Assembly: GCA_004297315.1 (NCBI GenBank)
Contig: SCTU01000056.1
Coordinates: 1-7,814 of the forward strand
Direction of reading: 5' to 3'
Length of the DNA: 7,814 nucleotides
Origin: Dehalococcoidia bacterium
GTDB taxonomy: Bacteria > Chloroflexota > Dehalococcoidia > UBA2979
Shown: one piece after another, positions 5,822 through 7,814 of the stretch
Layout: the number at the start of each line of letters is the position of its first letter
Position numbering within the stretch: the first letter of the stretch is position 1
The notes under the pieces: generated by a model
The model's database searches: none
What the model was told of the DNA's origin: nothing
The model's input: only the letters and a program-made list of their open reading frames with translations
Program-made: the position numbers and the translations under genes

Positions 5822-6502
5822 ATGCCTCCTCGGTCCGCTCACACTCCGCCTCGATGGTCGCCGAGCGAGATCATCGCGATCCTCGACAGGGCGTACGGGC
5901 GAGCGCCTCAGCAGGCCTCCGCCGACCCACTCTTCGAGCTAGTGCTGACGCTGCTCTCGCAGCACACCTCCGACCATAACTCCGGCGAGGCGATGCACCG
6001 CCTCGTCGAGCGGTTCCCTACCTGGGACGCCGTCCTCGCGGCTCCGGTGGAGGCGATCGAGGACGCGATCCGGCCGGGCGGCCTCGCACCCACGAAGTCG
6101 AAGCGGTTGCTGGCGCTGCTGGCCGAGGTCCACGAGCGGCGGCCGGACTGGGACCTCGACTTCCTCGCCGACCTCCCGCTGGAAGAGGCGAAAGCGTGGC
6201 TGACGAGCATCCACGGGGTCGGGCCGAAGACCGCGGCGTGCGTGCTGCTGTTCGCCCTTGGCCGGCCGGCGCTCCCGGTGGACACGCATGTCGAACGCGT
6301 CGCGAAGCGCCTCGGGATGGTGCCGGCGAAGATGCCGGCCGCGGCCGCGCACGACGTACTGGAGGCGATGCTGAAGCCGTCGCAGGTCTACGCGTTCCAC
6401 GTGGACCTGATCCAGCACGGGAGGCGCACCTGCCACGCGCGCGGGCCGAAGTGCGAGGCATGCCCGCTGCTCGAACGCTGTCCGCGCGTCGGCCTCGGCT
6501 AG
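5822..6502 (+). CDS. nth: Endonuclease III-type DNA glycosylase/AP lyase with 4Fe-4S cluster
   Basis: This is a base-excision repair enzyme that removes oxidised pyrimidines and cleaves abasic sites by beta-elimination. From the ATG at 5822 it has 226 residues, close to the usual ~210. The helix-hairpin-helix region is I-H-G-V-G-P-K-T-A (130-138), with the catalytic Lys at 136 and the catalytic Asp at 154 in P-V-D-T-H-V. The cluster motif is canonical, C-x6-C-x2-C-x5-C, at 204, 211, 214 and 220. The N-terminal L-L-S-Q-H-T-S-D (44-51) matches the family's substrate-site helix. A GTG at 5783 could add 13 residues, but neither start has a Shine-Dalgarno sequence. TACGAT at 5810-5815 sits where a -10 box would place transcription at or near the ATG, so a leaderless message is possible. 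The gene converges on the acetyltransferase gene. A related HhH glycosylase specificity cannot be excluded. Confidence 0.94.
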   Translation: MPPRSAHTPPRWSPSEIIAILDRAYGRAPQQASADPLFELVLTLLSQHTSDHNSGEAMHRLVERFPTWDAVLAAPVEAIEDAIRPGGLAPTKSKRLLALLAEVHERRPDWDLDFLADLPLEEAKAWLTSIHGVGPKTAACVLLFALGRPALPVDTHVERVAKRLGMVPAKMPAAAAHDVLEAMLKPSQVYAFHVDLIQHGRRTCHARGPKCEACPLLERCPRVGLG

Positions 6503-7002
6503 TCGAGGACGATCTGCATCTGCACCAGCGAGAGCCAGCGGTCGAACTTCCGGCCGGTCTCGCGTTCCTCGCCCAACACCTCGAAGCCGAGCGAGCGGTG
6601 GAGCGCGATGCTGCCGACGTTGCTCGCCTCGATCCGCGCGACCACGGCGTGCATCCCCGCCCGCCGTGCCTCGTCGAGCAGCGCGGCGAGCAGCAGACGT
6701 CCGACGCCCGCGCGCTGGATGTCCGGCCGCACGTACACGGTGTCCTCGCGCGTGAACCGGTAGCCGAGGCGCACGCGGTAGAGCGAGAGATACCCGAAGC
6801 CGACGACCTCCCCGCCCGCCTCGGCGGCCAGGATCACCTCGCCGGGGTGGGTGTGGGATCGGAACCAGTCGAGGCGCGCCTCGGCCGTCCACGGCTCGGT
6901 GTCCCAGGTGGCGACGCCTTCGAGGATCTCGCGGTTGTAGATCGCGTTGATTGCCGGAAGGTCGGCCTCGGTGGCGGGGCGGACTATAACCTCAGGAGGC
7001 AT
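6499..7002 (-). CDS. GNAT N-acetyltransferase, phosphinothricin/methionine-sulfoximine acetyltransferase-like
   Basis: This 167-residue cytosolic enzyme should transfer acetyl from acetyl-CoA to an amino group. Features of the PAT/MnaT branch are I-V-R-P-A-T-E-A-D-L-P at the N-terminus, A-T-W-D-T-E-P (31-37), V-Y-V-R-P-D-I-Q-R-A-G-V-G (89-101) containing the acetyl-CoA-binding Q/R-x-x-G-x-G loop, E-A-S-N-V-G-S-I-A-L-H (125-135), and G-R-K-F-D-R-W (150-156). Enzymes of this branch acetylate phosphinothricin, methionine sulfoximine or related amino-acid analogues; the natural substrate here is unknown. The ATG at 7002 is chosen because similarity starts there; a longer frame back to 7179 would run across the promoter and the argJ leader. 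No strong ribosome-binding site is seen. Its TAG stop shares the palindrome CTAG with the stop of the endonuclease III gene coming the other way. Confidence 0.92.
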   Translation of the reverse strand: MPPEVIVRPATEADLPAINAIYNREILEGVATWDTEPWTAEARLDWFRSHTHPGEVILAAEAGGEVVGFGYLSLYRVRLGYRFTREDTVYVRPDIQRAGVGRLLLAALLDEARRAGMHAVVARIEASNVGSIALHRSLGFEVLGEERETGRKFDRWLSLVQMQIVLD

Positions 7003-7033
7003 GGCCGGAGTGTCGCACTGGCGGTGAGGCCCG

Positions 7034-7039
7034 TATACT
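7034..7039 (+). promoter_or_regulatory. Candidate -10 box for the leader peptide/argJ transcript
   Basis: TATACT is a five-out-of-six match to the TATAAT consensus in a very GC-rich spacer. Transcription starting about 7 bases later would give a leader of about 35 bases before the small reading frame at 7081. The -35 side is weak: about 17 bases upstream there is only TGTCGC. The overlapping palindrome GTATAC gives TATACG on the other strand, so the same spot could also serve the divergent acetyltransferase gene. Confidence 0.5.
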
Positions 7040-7080
7040 CGCGCCTTCACGAGACCCGTGCCTCGAAGGAGGATGGGGAG

Positions 7081-7161
7081 ATGACGACCACGCGCGCCCA
7101 TCGCCACGCCGCTGACCTGCGTGTGCGCCGCGCGCGTACCGGCTTCCGGCGCCTCGGCTAG
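7081..7161 (+). CDS. Small arginine-rich reading frame, candidate leader peptide of argJ
   Basis: This is a 26-codon reading frame, too short for routine gene calling. It has the strongest translation signal in the window: GAAGGAGG at 7065-7072, eight bases before the ATG. The peptide starts M-T-T-T-R and ends in R-R-L-G, with Arg at 5, 8, 14, 16, 17, 19, 23 and 24 (8 of 26), mostly CGC and CGT codons. It lies between a TATACT box and argJ, whose ATG is 45 bases after its stop. The layout matches a ribosome-mediated leader peptide sensing arginine supply. In its favour are the promoter, ribosome-binding site, size and downstream arginine gene. Against over-reading it, chance frames in GC-rich DNA are also Arg-rich, and I found no clear terminator/antiterminator pair in 7162-7206. 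A short translated peptide is likely; the sensing role is an inference. Confidence 0.55.
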   Translation: MTTTRAHRHAADLRVRRARTGFRRLG

Positions 7162-7206
7162 ACCGCGCGCCGCGCCCACCCGTCCTCAGTCCCTCGGAGT
7201 CTCACC

Positions 7207-7812
7207 ATGCCTCACCCCACCCCGGAACCGTCCGGCCTCGAATGGATCGAAGGCGGACACGTCACAACCCCGGCGGGGTTCGTCGCCGGCGGCACGTATG
7301 CCGGCATCAAGACCTACGGCGACGACCCGCGCCTGGACGTCGGGATCCTGGGTGGCACGGGCCCGCTCACCGTCGCCGGGATCTTCACGAAGAACGCCGT
7401 GACGGGAGTCTCGGTCACCTGGGACAAGTCGGTGCTTGCCGAACGCCGCCTGGTGCGCGGCCTCGTCTGCAACTCCGGCAACGCGAACACGGTCACGGGT
7501 GCCCAGGGCGAGCGCGACTGCGCGCGCATCGCCGCGCTGGCGGCCGCCCGCCTCGGTTGCGACGCGCGCGACGTGCTCGTGGCGTCCACCGGGGTCATCG
7601 GGCGGCTGTTGCCGATGGAGAAGGTGGAGCGCGGACTGTCCGAGGTGGCCCTCGCCGCCGACGGCGGGCTCCGCTTCGCACGCGCGATCATGACGACGGA
7701 CACGCACGAGAAGCAGGCCGCGGCGCGCATCACCGCGGGCGGACGCACCTACATCGTCGCCATGTCGGGGTGGATCATCCCGGCGCCCTTGGCGCAGCCA
7801 CCGACGGTGTAG
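7207..7812 (+). CDS. argJ: ArgJ (glutamate N-acetyltransferase / amino-acid acetyltransferase), 3' part corrupted
   Basis: ArgJ transfers acetyl from N-acetylornithine to glutamate (and in some species also from acetyl-CoA) in the cyclic arginine pathway. The start has GGAG seven bases upstream. Visible family motifs are V-T-T-P-A-G-F (19-25), A-G-I-K (32-35), N-S-G-N-A-N (89-94), S-T-G-V-I-G-R-L-L-P-M (127-137) with the T-G oxyanion-hole pair, and I-M-T-T-D-T (161-166). These make up most of the alpha chain. After Thr181-Tyr182 the match stops: the next expected block G-G-x-A-K-G-x-G-M-I...M-A-T-M is absent from this strand but is encoded, reversed, on the minus strand of 7752-7814. The frame ends at a TAG (7810-7812) created by that reversed segment, so the real gene is only trustworthy to about 7752 and continues beyond the window. 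ArgJ usually has about 400 residues. Confidence 0.93.
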   Translation: MPHPTPEPSGLEWIEGGHVTTPAGFVAGGTYAGIKTYGDDPRLDVGILGGTGPLTVAGIFTKNAVTGVSVTWDKSVLAERRLVRGLVCNSGNANTVTGAQGERDCARIAALAAARLGCDARDVLVASTGVIGRLLPMEKVERGLSEVALAADGGLRFARAIMTTDTHEKQAAARITAGGRTYIVAMSGWIIPAPLAQPPTV

Positions 7813-7814
7813 GT
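7747..7814. repeat. Fold-back junction: inverted arms bracketing a reversed piece of argJ
   Basis: ACCTACATCGTC (7747-7758) and GACGGTGTAGGT (7803-7814) are inverted copies with 11 of 12 matches. Between them the plus strand is the reverse complement of the next argJ segment. Read on the minus strand, 7814 down to 7752 gives 21 codons: T-Y-T-V-G-G-C-A-K-G, A-G-M-I-H-P-D-M-A-T-M, the ArgJ self-cleavage region, where the chain is cut between Ala and the nucleophilic Thr. The plus-strand argJ frame reaches exactly T-Y at the junction. The likeliest cause is a chimeric contig end; a true DNA inversion is the alternative. Confidence 0.85.

Noticed and set aside
7003..7179. Longer acetyltransferase start at 7179
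   Set aside because: It would add 59 residues running antisense across the TATACT box and the leader-peptide frame; PAT-family similarity begins at the ATG at 7002.
7747..7814. Phase-variable invertible switch within argJ
   Set aside because: Flipping the interior leaves a TAG directly after the M-A-T motif, so neither orientation gives intact ArgJ. No recombinase gene is nearby, and the position at the window end favours an artefact.
1..7814. CRISPR arrays, tRNA or rRNA genes, insertion sequences, toxin-antitoxin pairs
   Set aside because: Nothing with regularly spaced repeats, RNA-gene signatures, transposase motifs or terminal inverted repeats was seen on either strand.

Overview
The window is a GC-rich bacterial segment (roughly 70% GC over much of it) with densely packed genes on both strands. 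Gene content points to an uncultured Gram-positive-type or monoderm-like lineage such as Chloroflexota or Actinomycetota: an LppX/LprAFG-type lipoprotein beside a 14-helix-type MFS exporter, a KaiC-like ATPase without kaiA/kaiB, a cysteine-type SelD, endonuclease III, a PAT-like acetyltransferase and ArgJ. This phylum call is an inference from content only; no rRNA or taxonomic marker is present. The last ~65 bases look like an assembly fold-back, so the window is probably a whole metagenomic contig or one end of one.

Left part (2-3264, minus strand): an operon transcribed leftward, selD (selenide, water dikinase) -> LprG-like lipoprotein -> MFS exporter. selD and the lipoprotein gene overlap by one base (TAGTG). 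The lipoprotein/MFS order is the same as in the mycobacterial lprG-p55 (Rv1411c-Rv1410c) operon, whose products move lipids from the inner membrane outward.

Middle part (3377-5755): a signalling block of lower GC. A LuxR-type HTH regulator and a two-domain KaiC-like ATPase are read leftward with a 31-base overlap. Facing away from them is a 109-residue protein that looks like a free-standing histidine-kinase dimerisation (DHp/HisKA) domain whose phospho-accepting histidine is replaced by Glu. The 103-base divergent spacer carries a perfect GTACCC-N4-GGGTAC inverted repeat and a third GGGTACC copy. This three-gene module is the best candidate for a little-described system here.

Right part (5783-7814): an endonuclease III homologue (plus strand) converges on a PAT-like GNAT acetyltransferase (minus strand), and their stop codons share one CTAG. 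Beyond the GNAT gene, a divergent promoter region with TATACT leads rightward to a 26-codon, arginine-rich reading frame with a near-perfect Shine-Dalgarno sequence, and then to argJ. This has the layout of a leader peptide controlling an arginine-biosynthesis gene.

argJ is normal up to about position 7752. It then switches into the reverse complement of its own autoprocessing-site region: the minus strand of 7752-7814 encodes the conserved G-G-x-A-K-G-x-G-M-I...M-A-T-M segment. The stop at 7812 is therefore not the natural end of ArgJ.
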